The translations under genes were made by a program, and so were the position numbers. Shown here one piece after another: positions 10,447-21,180 of a DNA stretch of 64,000 nucleotides (the stretch's first letter is position 1; each line of letters opens with the position of its first letter). The DNA is taken from positions 2,852,001-2,916,000 of the forward strand of contig NC_085891.1 in the NCBI RefSeq assembly GCF_035222375.1, written 5' to 3'. The DNA is from Podospora pseudocomata (Eukaryota; Ascomycota; Sordariomycetes; Sordariales; Podosporaceae). Under the pieces are notes generated by a model. It was not told the origin of the DNA. It worked only from the letters and a program-made list of their open reading frames with translations, and ran no database searches.

Positions 10447-13400
10447 TGTAAATATTCCTCAATCCTCACCAGCCTTCGGCTTTGGCGCACGCAAAAAAAA
10501 AAAAAAGACCGAGTTGTTGGTAGTGACCGGCAGATCCCAGGCAGCCAGAGACAGGACAAGAAAAAAGAACGGCGAGCGCGCTGGAAAACCGGAGCGATGA
10601 TGCACTTCTGGGAGCTGGTTGTAGAGAATGGACAATAACAGATGAATTAGTCAAGCTCGAAACACAAAACTTGGGATGAAAAGTCGCGGAGCGGGTCTCT
10701 TGCAGGCCAGATGCCAGATGCCAGATGCCAGGGAAGAGTGAATGCGCGACGAATCGAAGCGTGGGTTTGCTTTGTGCTAGTAGTGTTTGTGGAAAGCAGC
10801 AGCGACTCACCTATTACGCTGCAAAACAGAAGCGATCTCAGCAACGAGTGGCTGTGACGGGAGAGGGAGATTCGGGGGGGAGAGAGGCCCCTTCGTGTTT
10901 CTCTGCTTTTTTGGGGGGGTTTGGTATTTGCAGAGGTTCTATTTTTTATTTTTTTTGGGTACCTTGGCCGTTAGATGGCGAAAGTGGGTTGTCGTCACCG
11001 GGTCTGGCGGGATTGCAGCGGACAACTTTCAGCGAGGGCGACCGCGGAGAGCAGGTGCTGCGTCGTCAACGGAGTAAACCTGAACTGCAAAAAAAGTAAA
11101 TCACGTGTCGCTGGGTAGATCGCTATGGGGTCAGCAGCAGGATGGCCGCTTTGTTATCGTCCTGTTAAGAGGGAGGAGGCAAAGGGGTCGGCTGGGCCGG
11201 TCGTCTTGGTCGAGAAAGTGAGGGTGTTCGGGGGACGGGAGGGTGATGAGAGGCTGCCACTGTCGGGAATGGGAACGGGATGGGCTCTGGCCTGCTCTGC
11301 TCTGCGCTCTGCTCTTCTGCGGGTGGTGCAAATGATGCTCCGTCGGCAGGAATTCGCGGGCGGTGTCTTAATTTCAGATGGAGGCTGTTATCGTCAACTG
11401 CGCAGTTTTCTGTGTGATCACAATCGTGTCGCCGTGGTTTAAGCCCGTCTCTGTGTGTTGATGTGTTGACGAATGGACCCGTGGGTTGGGATAGAGGTCG
11501 GAAAAATTCAGAGTTGGCAAGTTTGTTTGAGACTTTTTGGAGGAGGAGACCACGGGGGGGCACACACTGACTGTCCGACAACTGGGGCGCTCCATCCACT
11601 ACCCGCGAAAAATTATACTGCAGGACAGGGAGAAGCGCGTCATCTGCTAACAATAATCGCCCGCAGACCAGTGCCCCAAGTGTTAGTCCGTCTACCCTAC
11701 TAGATGCATTGTCGACTCCTGAGCCGGGATTGGCTGTGGATATCAACCCCTCGACCCTCTCCTCCCTGCCCATTTCGCCCTTGGCAATCTAAAACGGATC
11801 TTCTTTGACCTCCCCCCCAAGCAGTGCTACTTTTGCCTGCCAAATACCCCACGGCGGCGAGGCCTGATATTTCTCCCCAAAAGGGCCGAGCTACCTATGG
11901 TTGTCTATTCTATTCTTTCTGTTCTTTTTTTCTGGTCTCTGGTCCCCAGCAGCTGGCCGTCCTCCGTCTTATCTCACCGCCGACGCCTCTTTTTTATGGT
12001 AGCCTCGTGTACCAAGCACTCGTGCCCAGTTTCCCGTTTCTCCTGGCTGTTCAACACGACGCTATGACGGTAGCCAAACAACCCAAGAAGAAAACGACTG
12101 GGCTTCGCTTCGCTGTTTCCGAGCACGTCTCTACGGATATACGATAGGCCCAGGTGCTTTGTGAAGCTCTTTGTACTTGCCCTTCAATCCTCATCAGCTC
12201 TTTAACCTGCCTGCTTATACAACCAGGTGCTGGTGGGGGCCGGGCCTCGACCAACTCGAGTTTGGATGTCTCCCACGCAGACCTAGACTTGGCGCCGGGT
12301 CTCCTGGACTGCGCCCCAGGGGATTCCCAGGCCAGGTGGTCCAAAGGTATCAAGTTTGTGCCTTTGAGCGCGTTGCCGCTTGCCTTAGTCGTGGGATCCT
12401 TTCTGATTCGCTGTCACTCTTCCCTTCGCCGACGTCTCCCCTAACATGGCAATCATCTACCTCACCCCCCTCATGGAAACATGTTTCCCCCTATTCTGGT
12501 TTCACACCATAGCAACTAGAACCAGCACCGAGCGAGACCTCTCGCAGACTACCTTAGCCGAGCCCCTTCTGGCCGAATATTTCTATAGGTGGTGGCGTTG
12601 AACCTGGTTGGGTGCTACTGGGTGCTTCTACATGGCTTACATATCAAATCGTACAGGTGCAGCACCCAGCTTCCACCAAGAGGCTACTCGTGACTCACCG
12701 GGCACTATCCACTGTGTTTCCTTTCGGTGAAGAGACGTTGCGAATTAAGAACAAGACCGGATTCCCATGAAGGGGTTTCCCACCAGAGAGAGCTAAGATG
12801 ACCTTGTCCCCCCCTTTCGACCGGATAGAGCACCAGAGCACCGGGACACCTGCCCCTCTTGTGCTCCCCCTCATTTGCCGCAATGGACTTCTGTTGGGCG
12901 TTGCGTTGAGCACCACCTACACACTGTCGGCCAAGGCGGGGTTCTCCCCTCTGCCCCTCGTTTCCTGCCCGCCCATTTCTGCCCCTCCAACGATGCTGTC
13001 ATAGCAATGATCCATTTCTGATTGAAAAAGGTTCCAGACCAGACCACAAATCACATGATCACCCCGTCTGCCTTCCACTCTCTTACCCAATCACTCCGCC
13101 CAAGTCGAGGATAGACAGGCGAGCGTTTCTGTATGTAACCCGATCGGTAGTACATCGCGCCAATCAAGTCCATACCGTTCTTTTTCCTCTTCGTTTTCTC
13201 TCTGGGGTAGAAACTCCACAAATACCTTCCCTGTTCGGCTACTCGCAGCAAATGGTCTCTCGACGGGTATATGTCATGCTGGAGCCGTTGGATTGCTGAT
13301 CAGAGAGCGATCAGTGTAATTTTGACAATCACGCTGAAACCCTTTACGTAGGACCGACACAACGATATCTGTGGAAAAAACATACCCGCGGCAGGCAGTT

Positions 13401-14698
13401 GCCGGCCTGGTTTGCTTCTCTATGCAGTCATGGTATCCACGAGATCACATCAACATCGCTGATAATTGGGGTCATGCAGCTACCCTTGAAAATCTACACG
13501 GCATAGCCAAGGCAACCAGCGCCACCTTGCTGCGACAGGGCCCATTATGATGATGGCAAGGCAAACTGAAGTCATGATCATGGACTGATGTAGGAGTAAG
13601 CGCTAGAACAGCCTCTTTTGCAGTGGATAGGTTGGGGAGGGTATCATAGCCCCAGGATTGCCCATCTCGGCCGGGTACCTATGTCGACAAAATCAACCGA
13701 GGCTACGTAACACGGGGATGTTGACTTCTCAGAAAGAAGTGCACCAGCCGCCCTGTGTCACGGAATATTCACGATACACCAGACAACCCACCTTGCCCAG
13801 TAACATTACACAAGAATTTGTTCCCCAGAGTTCCAAATTGATGACTCGTCAGAAGCAGAGAGCTTATCTCCTCGGGTACGACAAAAAAAGTCGATGTCAG
13901 TTACACAAAACTACCATCTCCATGTGTAACCAAAACACACAAAGCAGCAACTTATAATGAGACTGACTGCATTCCATATACTGAGACCCCTTACAAGAGC
14001 TAAATCAATTTTCATGATACCCTCAGTTCACCAGACTCACTACTGACAAAAGCAGCCGCCGAACTTTTTCCTAGTTTTATACTCAACAGCAACCACAAGC
14101 CAACCACACCACGACATATCTTTCATCATCAGCAAAGAAAATACTGCTGTCACTACTACCACGCGTTTGCTGCTACTCCTCTCCCTTTACCACCAAACAG
14201 TTAAGTTATCCACCTCTCAACACAACACTCACAATAAGGAGGGTTCGTATCCAACCCCCTTCTCCCCGTTCTTCTTTCCTCCCTCCCCCCTCAGCCCAAA
14301 ACCAGACTCACAAACATCACCTCTTTCCTTCCGGAGATCTTGCGCTCCTTCTTTTGCTCTCCGTCTTTCGTTTCTGTGGTCTAGATCTCTTTCATCTTCT
14401 TCTTTTTCTTCTCTCCACATGATTCCAACCCAATGTTACTCTATCCTACATATTGGGCTGCAAACAATATGTGAGCAAATTCCCTTTTTGTCAAAATTCT
14501 CGCTCGATGTCTACTTCCGACACGGAACATACTTCTCAGCTGAATCATGTCCACTTTATTCAGCAATGTACTTCTGGTTCAAAAGGGGCTCTCGAGTTGT
14601 AAAAGAGAAACCAAATCCCCCATAGACGGAACCGGGGGCAAGGTTCCAATTTGAATCTAAACTTACCAGGTAAGGGGAAAAAAAGTCCAAAAGAGAAA
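10447..14698. other. Long gene-free region upstream of PP1
   Basis: 4.25 kb with no convincing gene. It begins with the PP1 leader and includes an A15 run near 10493-10507 and three tandem copies of CCAGATG around 10707-10730. GC-rich and CT-rich segments follow at 11.1-12.5 kb. Several frames of up to 202 codons exist, but none shows a domain, codon pattern or splice-joined continuation that I can support. It probably contains long promoter sequence and perhaps non-coding transcripts. Confidence 0.55.
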
Positions 14699-14801
14699 TG
14701 GGCGACCCCGGAATCGAACCGGGGTTTCTTCGGAATCGTATGTGATGTTTGTCTCCCAAACAAACCACAACGAAGCGTCCTGACCACTAGACTAGTCACC
14801 C
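14699..14801 (-). tRNA. tRNA-His (anticodon GTG), with intron
   Basis: Read on the minus strand, the acceptor stem GGGTGAC (14801-14795) pairs with GTCGCCC (14706-14700), with one G-T wobble and A at the discriminator position. The D arm contains TAGTCTAGTGGTCAGGA and the T arm CCCCGGTTCGATTCCGGGG. The anticodon stem CTTCG/CGAAG closes a loop TTGTGG-C with anticodon GTG. A 31 nt intron (14734-14764) interrupts the loop one base after the anticodon, the standard position for nuclear tRNA introns. Downstream T4 (14689-14692) and T7 (14678-14684) runs can terminate RNA polymerase III. A second copy lies at 32673-32772 with a different intron. Confidence 0.93.
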
Positions 14802-15716
14802 GGTGAGGTATTTTACCTGAATTTGATGTCTGGCCGGTGTGGAAAGAGGGCTTTTCGAAGCCTCTCACTGTGGGTTGCCTTTGTGGGGCTTTATGTGAGT
14901 CAAGAATGTGGAGGTAGGTGGGTGGGCATGAGAGGGTTGTGGCTTAAAGGTTGTGGGAAGCTGGAAAGAGGCTTGGGTTGGGGACGGTTGTCAACTTGTC
15001 GTAAGATGAGAAGCTTGACTAGCATGCACCCGAGCCACAGGAAGATGATCGAGAATGCAAATGCAGATATCTGTTGAGAGGATGACACACAGCTAAAGGC
15101 TTTAAAAGAGGATACACAAGACAGAATTTCGGCGGGCAATATGCATTGTGATATCTTCTGCAATAGTGGTATTGGCTCGCTGTGCTTGCCAAGTATCAAA
15201 CTCTCCACAAGAAGAACTCGTCTTCCTTCGAATTTGAAGATCGCGAGATACTTTCTGTCATCCTTGTGAGAATGATTGATGCTCATAGGCACCCTAAGCC
15301 TTTAGTAAAGTGATGGCGAATGAAGACTAGAATGAGCGCGATAAGCGAAGATTCAATTCGTCCAGACCTCTTTCAGCTTGAACAGACCAACCTATCCACC
15401 TAGGCGCTTTCTTGGTCGAGCCCAGCTGCTACCACAAATAGAGACATCGACAGTTTGATTCCGTCAGCTCTCAAATTATGTAGCTCTCAAATATGCTGCC
15501 CTTCCACCGCGGCGCGTGTTTGCCTGTCTGCGAAACTGTCGAGTCTTGTGACTACCGCAGAGAAGACTCGTGCAAACAGCCACAACAACCGCCACGACGC
15601 ACCTAGCCCATTCTGTCTAATCCAACGCACCAATGGCAAAATACCCCAACGCCGTCGCTAATGCAGTTTTGGTTTTTCTCATTCTTGTTGTATGTGCTCG
15701 TATAAACGTGAATTAA
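14802..15716. other. Intergenic, tRNA-His to RPB6
   Basis: 915 bp with the tRNA 5' flank and the RPB6 3' flank. A 130-codon minus-strand frame at 14900-15292 has no recognisable domain. Nothing else is visible. Confidence 0.55.
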
Positions 15717-16371
15717 TCATTGCATGAGTTCCTCGCAGGTCCAGTCCTCGTACCTAAAAAGCATGTCAGTGGATGATAGCTCAGACCGCTAAGCTGGCGA
15801 AAAACTCACGTTCCATCAGGCATGTACCGGCGCACAATGAGGGGAATCTTCTTTTCCCTGAGCTCTTTGATGGCAATCTGCAGGGGATCCGTCTCACCCT
15901 CAAGGTCAACCAGCACAGGCGCATTCATGCTGTTGGTTGCTGTTAATCCCCAGGCATCATTCTCAAATGCTACAACCAACGCGACTCACCTGATCTGGAG
16001 AGCTCTTGTGCCGAGAATGCGCGCCTTCTCGTACTTGGTCATATATGGTGTTGTCTTGCGCTGGTCGTTGGGAATCTTCTTGTCCTTGTGCGACTTCTCA
16101 GTGCCCTTGCCGTGGTTGGCGGCCGCGTTGGGGTCGCCAGAGTTGACTACTTGGTTTGGGTCTTCGTCATCGCCAACGGGGCGGTTGTCGGCTTCGTCAT
16201 CTTCCACTGGCTCGTAGTACTCATCGGGGTCCTCCTCGAAGGCGGGCTCATCGGCGCTGTATCAATCAGTCAGCGATTGGCCTTTCCTCGGCAGAAGGAA
16301 GCAGAAGCAAAGCAGAAAACTCGGGGAGGCGCGTACATGGGATCGCGGTCGTCGTCGCCAAAGTCAGACAT
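15717..16371 (-). CDS. RPB6: RNA polymerases I, II and III shared subunit Rpb6 (ABC23)
   Basis: Exons read on the minus strand are 16371-16337, 16256-15990, 15929-15810 and 15753-15717, giving 152 residues (yeast Rpo26 has 155). Introns are 80, 60 and 56 nt; the first donor GTACGC is weak but the reading frame demands it. Residues 1-75 are acidic and disordered ([11 protein letters not shown], then [20 protein letters not shown]). The conserved core follows: [39 protein letters not shown] and [19 protein letters not shown], ending [11 protein letters not shown]. Rpb6 is a common subunit of all three nuclear RNA polymerases and stabilises the clamp region. It is transcribed divergently from the TFIIIA-like gene with a 391 bp gap. 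Confidence 0.96.
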
Positions 16372-16762
16372 GTTGTTGATCTGATGGAATGATACGATCC
16401 GAGAGAGACTGGGTGTGAGGATATGCGTAGTGGTGATGGGCAACAATGTCGGCTTTGTTGCGGCGATGAAATGGATGTTGAGTTGAACTGGGTGAAGCAA
16501 GTCTGGCAGGCGGCTGAAGGAGGGATCGTAAAATTATTTAAGTGGGCCCCTGCGCAATGCGCAAGGCTGACCATTCAGCGCGACTGGTTGGCGACGCGGG
16601 GGGGTGTGGGTCTAGGTGCTTTGCCGGCCGGGAGCTCAGGCGCACCTACCAAAAAGTTCGATATCGACGTTATCGCATTGAGCTGAACCTTGTTCTTGCA
16701 ACGCACTGGTCCTTGACCTCAAGACTCCCGTCACCCACCCTCTTTGCTTGCTCTGGCCAGTC
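16372..16762. promoter_or_regulatory. Shared divergent promoter, RPB6 / TFIIIA-like
   Basis: 391 bp separates the two start codons. It contains a tandem heptamer TGCGCAATGCGCAA at 16551-16564 and the AT-rich segment AAAATTATTTAAG just before it at 16530-16542. No known factor site is assigned. Confidence 0.5.
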
Positions 16763-18574
16763 ATGTCTGCCAGAGCAACAAGAGCCATGAAACGAAAGGC
16801 TGATAACGGCGGCGAGTCGGCAGACTCGACCAAGCGCCAGCAACTCGACCTGGCCGACCAGGAGCTCGACAAGGGCAGCCCGGAGCAAGAAACTGCAGAA
16901 TCCACCTCCATTTACGATGGCAACGATGCTGCTTCTGATACTGCCTCTCCCCCAGGCGACACCAATACCGTTGGGGCAACCTCGATCTCTACCTCCCGCC
17001 GAGGCCGCAAGTTCCCCTCCGATATGAAGACGATCAAGTGCACTTTCCCTGGCTGCGACAAGAGCTTCAACCGACCTGCTCGCCTGGTGTCTCATCTTCG
17101 AAGCCACACCGGCGATCGAATCCACCGCTGCACCTATGAAGGATGCGACAAATCCTACCTCGAAGAGAAACACCTGACGCAACACATCAAGGGTTCCCAC
17201 ACCCACGAGAAGAACTACGTCTGCAACGTCGAAGGATGCGGCAAAGCTTTCGTCACCAATACGAGACTCAAGAGGCATGCTGCCGTTCATGAAGGTGCCG
17301 AGCGATTTCGATGCCGAGACTATGAGGGTTGCAGTGAGAGCTTCCGGAAGCGTGAGACTCTGCAGCGGCACATTCGGACCAGGCACCTCAACCAGGCCGG
17401 TTTCCCTTGTCTGCAAGACGGTTGCCAAGAGGGCTTCGACAGCGCCGGTGCTCTCCGGCGTCACACGGAGCGCGAGCATGGGCAACTACGGTTTTGGTGC
17501 GACGAGTGCGCCAAGGAGACGGACGAGGATGGTGAAGAGAAAAGGGTTGGGTTTACGACGTTGAATATGCTCAAGACTCATGCCAGAACCGAGCACCGAG
17601 CGTGTCCTTTCTGCGACAAGAAGATCGGCCGGCAGTTTCAACTGGAGGAGCACATGGAGAATATGCACTCTGGAAAATCGGTCGAGGAGAGAAAGGATGT
17701 GCCTTGCAACTGGCCAGGGTGCGAGAGCATGTTCACCCGAAAGTCCAACATGATGACGCACTACCGAAGTGCGCACGAAGGCAAGAAGTTTGTCTGTGGC
17801 GAGGTCAACACTTTCAACACGCCCGATATCGCGGATTGGAACTGGCAAGAGGAGGGTTGCAAGGCTCCGTTTGTTAGCAAGCTCAAGCTTGAGGAGCACA
17901 TCCGATTTGTTCACCTAGGAAGGAAGCGTCCGGAGAGAACCATCACCCTGAACTTTGACGGACCGGACGAGGTGGACGAGATGACGGCGGCAGTCGACAA
18001 GAAGAAGCTTGCCTGCAGTGTACTTGGGTGCGAAGCGAGGTTCATCAGATATGCGGATCTCAACAAGCATTTGGAATCTCATCAGAGACAGGCTTCAAGC
18101 ATCGATGATGGATATGCTCAACAAGCGCAGCCCAATGTTGCCGTCGAGGCAGGATATGAGCCCCGAGATTTTATTCTTTCTGCCGCTCAAGACGGATATG
18201 GAAACCAGGACCACATGCTTGTCGTGCCTGATGCTGGGTATGGCGATCAAGGCCATATTCTCACCGCCAACAGCGCCTACGTTGCTCCGACCAACAGGTA
18301 CGGCAACCAGGACCATATTCTCAACGATCTTAAGAACGAGCCGGGGATCCCAGATCTGACTGGGGATGCGCCTCACGATCTTGCACTTGATCCGGAGCTG
18401 CAGGCTTCGACAATGGACATGCGGCTTCAGGGGCCAGATGATCAGCAACAGCAGCAACAGCAGGATCTAGATCCCAACTTTTATCCTGCTTTGGCGAATA
18501 TGCTCGGAGGGGACACCCACGCCAACGCCGATTGGAATGTGATGAACGAACTGCTTGGCCATGGTCAGTATTAG
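16763..18574 (+). CDS. TFIIIA-like C2H2 zinc-finger protein, ten fingers
   Basis: An intronless frame of 603 residues from ATG 16763; the in-frame ATG at 16748 adds only five residues. Residues 1-90 are hydrophilic. From residue 93 to about 440 I count ten C2H2 fingers, among them CTFPGCDKSFNRPARLVSH, CTYEGCDKSYLEEKHL, CNVEGCGKAFVTNTRLKRH, CPFCDKKIGRQFQLEEH and CNWPGCESMFTRKSNMMTHY. Fingers 6 and 9 have long insertions between their cysteines. The aromatic-x-C-x-x-x-GC spacing and the dense array resemble TFIIIA, which binds the 5S rRNA gene internal control region to start RNA polymerase III transcription, and can bind 5S RNA. The tail (450-603) has GYGNQDHIL-like repeats and a Gln run. Another multi-finger DNA-binding protein is possible. 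Confidence 0.78.
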   Translation: MSARATRAMKRKADNGGESADSTKRQQLDLADQELDKGSPEQETAESTSIYDGNDAASDTASPPGDTNTVGATSISTSRRGRKFPSDMKTIKCTFPGCDKSFNRPARLVSHLRSHTGDRIHRCTYEGCDKSYLEEKHLTQHIKGSHTHEKNYVCNVEGCGKAFVTNTRLKRHAAVHEGAERFRCRDYEGCSESFRKRETLQRHIRTRHLNQAGFPCLQDGCQEGFDSAGALRRHTEREHGQLRFWCDECAKETDEDGEEKRVGFTTLNMLKTHARTEHRACPFCDKKIGRQFQLEEHMENMHSGKSVEERKDVPCNWPGCESMFTRKSNMMTHYRSAHEGKKFVCGEVNTFNTPDIADWNWQEEGCKAPFVSKLKLEEHIRFVHLGRKRPERTITLNFDGPDEVDEMTAAVDKKKLACSVLGCEARFIRYADLNKHLESHQRQASSIDDGYAQQAQPNVAVEAGYEPRDFILSAAQDGYGNQDHMLVVPDAGYGDQGHILTANSAYVAPTNRYGNQDHILNDLKNEPGIPDLTGDAPHDLALDPELQASTMDMRLQGPDDQQQQQQQDLDPNFYPALANMLGGDTHANADWNVMNELLGHGQY

Positions 18575-19078
18575 GGAGACTGGGCTGGTTTGTAGTTTGC
18601 TGAATTCGGAGGGCATGGGCATGGGAATGGCGTTTGGGGGTTTAAATTAGAGATACCAGTTTTTTTATGTTTGGCACAGGTCGGTTTCCTATTGTGTTAT
18701 AGCGACGTATGTATTGTTTCTTTTGGGGGTGACGGATATATTGTGCTAGGCATGGCATGGGGTCTATGATGGTATCAAAAAGTTCGGTTATGTTTTCTAC
18801 AACAAAAGCGGTTTGACACCCTTTCTAGGGGTAATATCGATAGATATACTATAGAGAGAAATGTGGGCAGCGAAGGGTGGGTCTGTAAGGTAGGTATCAT
18901 TTATCTTGGAGAGCCAGAGCGTTATATGAATTAACAACAAATCAGTTTTGATCATAATCAAAGCCACTTCCTTCAATGTTGTAGACATGCTACGGCCCAG
19001 CCTCTTTTTACTAGACGATTGTTGACTAGTGTTCATTTGAGGGACTATATTCCAAGAATAACTGATAACTACCACCAC
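18575..19078. other. Convergent intergenic region
   Basis: 504 bp between two stop codons, presumably both 3' UTRs. No gene or element is seen. Confidence 0.6.
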
Positions 19079-19860
19079 CTACTGACAATCCTCACAATTC
19101 TCCTTCCCCTCAATGGTGCACACCTTTCCCTCCTCCTCGACTTTCTTTTCTTCTTTCCCCTTCTCTACCCCCTCCTCTCCCTTGTCCTCTCCCTCACCAG
19201 ATTTGGGCTTGGAATAATCCCTGTCCACGTGCCCCAACCCCCTCCCGGGATCGATAACGTCCCTCACGCGTCTCTTGAGCTCTTTTGTTTCGGGGAATCC
19301 ACCGTCGGTCTTCCTGTCCCAGAGGATTTTCGTCAGAAGCTTGACTTGATCGCTACTCCCGGCTTCAGTAGTAGTAGCGGGAGAAGAGGTGGTGATCTCG
19401 ACGATGAATACACCTCCGGTTGACGGCTGGAGGGCAACTTCGCCTAGGGAGGTTGAGAAGGTTGATAGGAGCTCTTGGGCGAACTTTGAGGGGTTATTGT
19501 GTTAGTTGAAGGCTAGCGAATCTATTGGGAGGGGTGAGGAGTGACGAAGTGCTGGTGTGGTATACATCGGCGGGGAATGAACTGTGCCAGGCGATATAAT
19601 AGTATGAGGTGCAGAAGAAGAAAAAAAGCAGATCAACTCCCTGGATTGAAACAAGAGCTGGACCTGGCAAAACACACGGGGCGTTTAGGAAATAGTTCTC
19701 CCAAGTTCAACCGACAATAACGGTTCGAGACGATGCAATGAGAAAAAGAACTCACATAAGCAGCCCTCAACATCCACTTGCACTGCGTACAAAACTGTAT
19801 CGTCACCCTCGGCAGTCGGGTCGTCGTGGCCGTACTTTCGGTAACCTGCTGCTCTGCCAT
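19079..19860 (-). CDS. SelW/SelT/SelH-like (Rdx family) thioredoxin-fold protein
   Basis: Exons read on the minus strand are 19860-19756 and 19483-19079, giving 169 residues; the intron of 272 nt is long for this window. The first exon carries LPRVTIQFCTQCKWMLRAAY, with Cys24 and Cys27 forming the CxxC redox motif that is CxxU in animal selenoproteins. Exon 2 continues FAQELLSTFSTSLGEVALQP, then STGGVFIVE and LWDRKTDGGFPETKELKRRV, the normal end of the Rdx domain near residue 115. Residues 120-169 form an acidic, Lys/Glu-rich tail ending in CTIEGKENCEDCQ. The exact substrate of the fungal members is unknown; a thiol-redox role is inferred from the fold. Confidence 0.85.
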
Positions 19861-21180
19861 CGTGTCCCGATTTGCTGGTTGCCAAACAATCTCAAACCGA
19901 TGGCTGGCGGATATGCGTGATGAGTTGTCTCCCCCGTTCGTTTAACAAAGACGTACATACATACATACATACATACATACATTAGGAAAGCAGACTAAAA
20001 AAGCGGTACCTGCATAAAATGGGTACGTAAACTGCGTCATTCGACTTGCAGAAAATCCACTCTCAAAACGGTTTTCCCATATTGAAGATCACTTTTATAA
20101 CTCTCCTTCAAAACATCCCCATGGCAAGACACAATTTCACATCGCAAAACACACACACACACACACACACGTTTAAAGTTTAATAGTGGTATATCTTCAT
20201 TCGCCTTTCTTCAGTCCTCATTCGTGAACCCATTTAGCAGGAACCCACACCATGGGCTAAAAAAAACACAATAACCATAGCGTACTTTATATACAGAGAG
20301 CCCGAGAGGAAAAAAAACCAGACCAGATATAATAATAAGAAATAATAAGGGGGTGTTGTGTGGTCGGGGAGGAGAGGGAGAGAGAGGGTGAAGAGAAGAA
20401 CAAAAAACAGGGGGAGCTTTGCAGAGACGGGCAACGACAAGAGAGCCGAGCTACAGCTACAACTTTGGGGGAATAGTCAAAACAGCAAAAAAACAAAACT
20501 AAGAAGGAAGAAAAAAAAACAGGAAGGAAGTTTTAGGTATTACAGGCCGAAAAGCTGCACAGTCTGTCCGTCCGAGACCTTCCCTGCCGAAAAAGAATTT
20601 GCGATTCGCCGTCAAAGGTAGGGTAGTAGTAGAAGAAAATAAAATAAAAAGGTTCCGAGAAAAAAATGGGGTATGAGTTTTGGTGTTTTGAGGGCGTAAT
20701 CGTTGTAGGAAAAGCCGTTGCTGTCGTCGTTCTCGATCCTCCCCCCCTTTTTTTTTCTTGCTGTCGATGCCCCCCCCCTCTCCCTCCCTCTCCTCTCTCT
20801 TTGCTTGGTTTGCCATGGGTCAAGGTGAAAGTTGAGGTCTGTCCGTCCGTGCTGGATCGTGAGTGAGAGCGATGGCGGTTTGGTTGTAGGAAAAAGAAAA
20901 ATCATCGGTCGCTGTCCTCCCAGTTCCATCCAACGCGCATGTCCCATTTTTGTCGGCCCAAATTCCACCCAATCCGAATGCTCCTAAAATACCAAAAGAC
21001 GTTTCTGTTCTCACAAAGCCTTTTCGTCGGGGTCGAGGCGGAATAATCGAACAAGACACCGGCGAAAGAGGGGGTGCACCACATCAAAGACACTCAGAAA
21101 ATACACAGCCGATTCCGAGCCGTGCCAGGGACACGAGCAAAGGGTCTGCGCTTCCGACTCGACATGTTCTGTAGCTCATC
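19861..21180. other. Intergenic with simple repeats
   Basis: 1.3 kb between the Rdx start and the Ggamma stop. It holds an ACAT repeat (about 19953-19982), a CA dinucleotide repeat (about 20149-20170) and long purine/pyrimidine-asymmetric tracts at 20350-20420 and 20740-20810. No gene is supported. Confidence 0.6.

Noticed and set aside
11165-11773. 202-codon minus-strand frame upstream of PP1
   Set aside because: No domain, unusual composition and no splice-linked continuation; kept as a remote possibility only.
14560-14868. Frames overlapping the tRNA-His genes (also 32684-32917)
   Set aside because: They arise from the tRNA sequence itself; similar peptides at both loci only reflect the tRNA duplication.
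14900-15292. 130-codon minus-strand frame next to tRNA-His
   Set aside because: Contains a hydrophobic segment, but nothing else supports translation.
19953-20170. Short tandem repeats that might look like a CRISPR array
   Set aside because: Plain ACAT and CA microsatellites without spacers; a eukaryotic genome.
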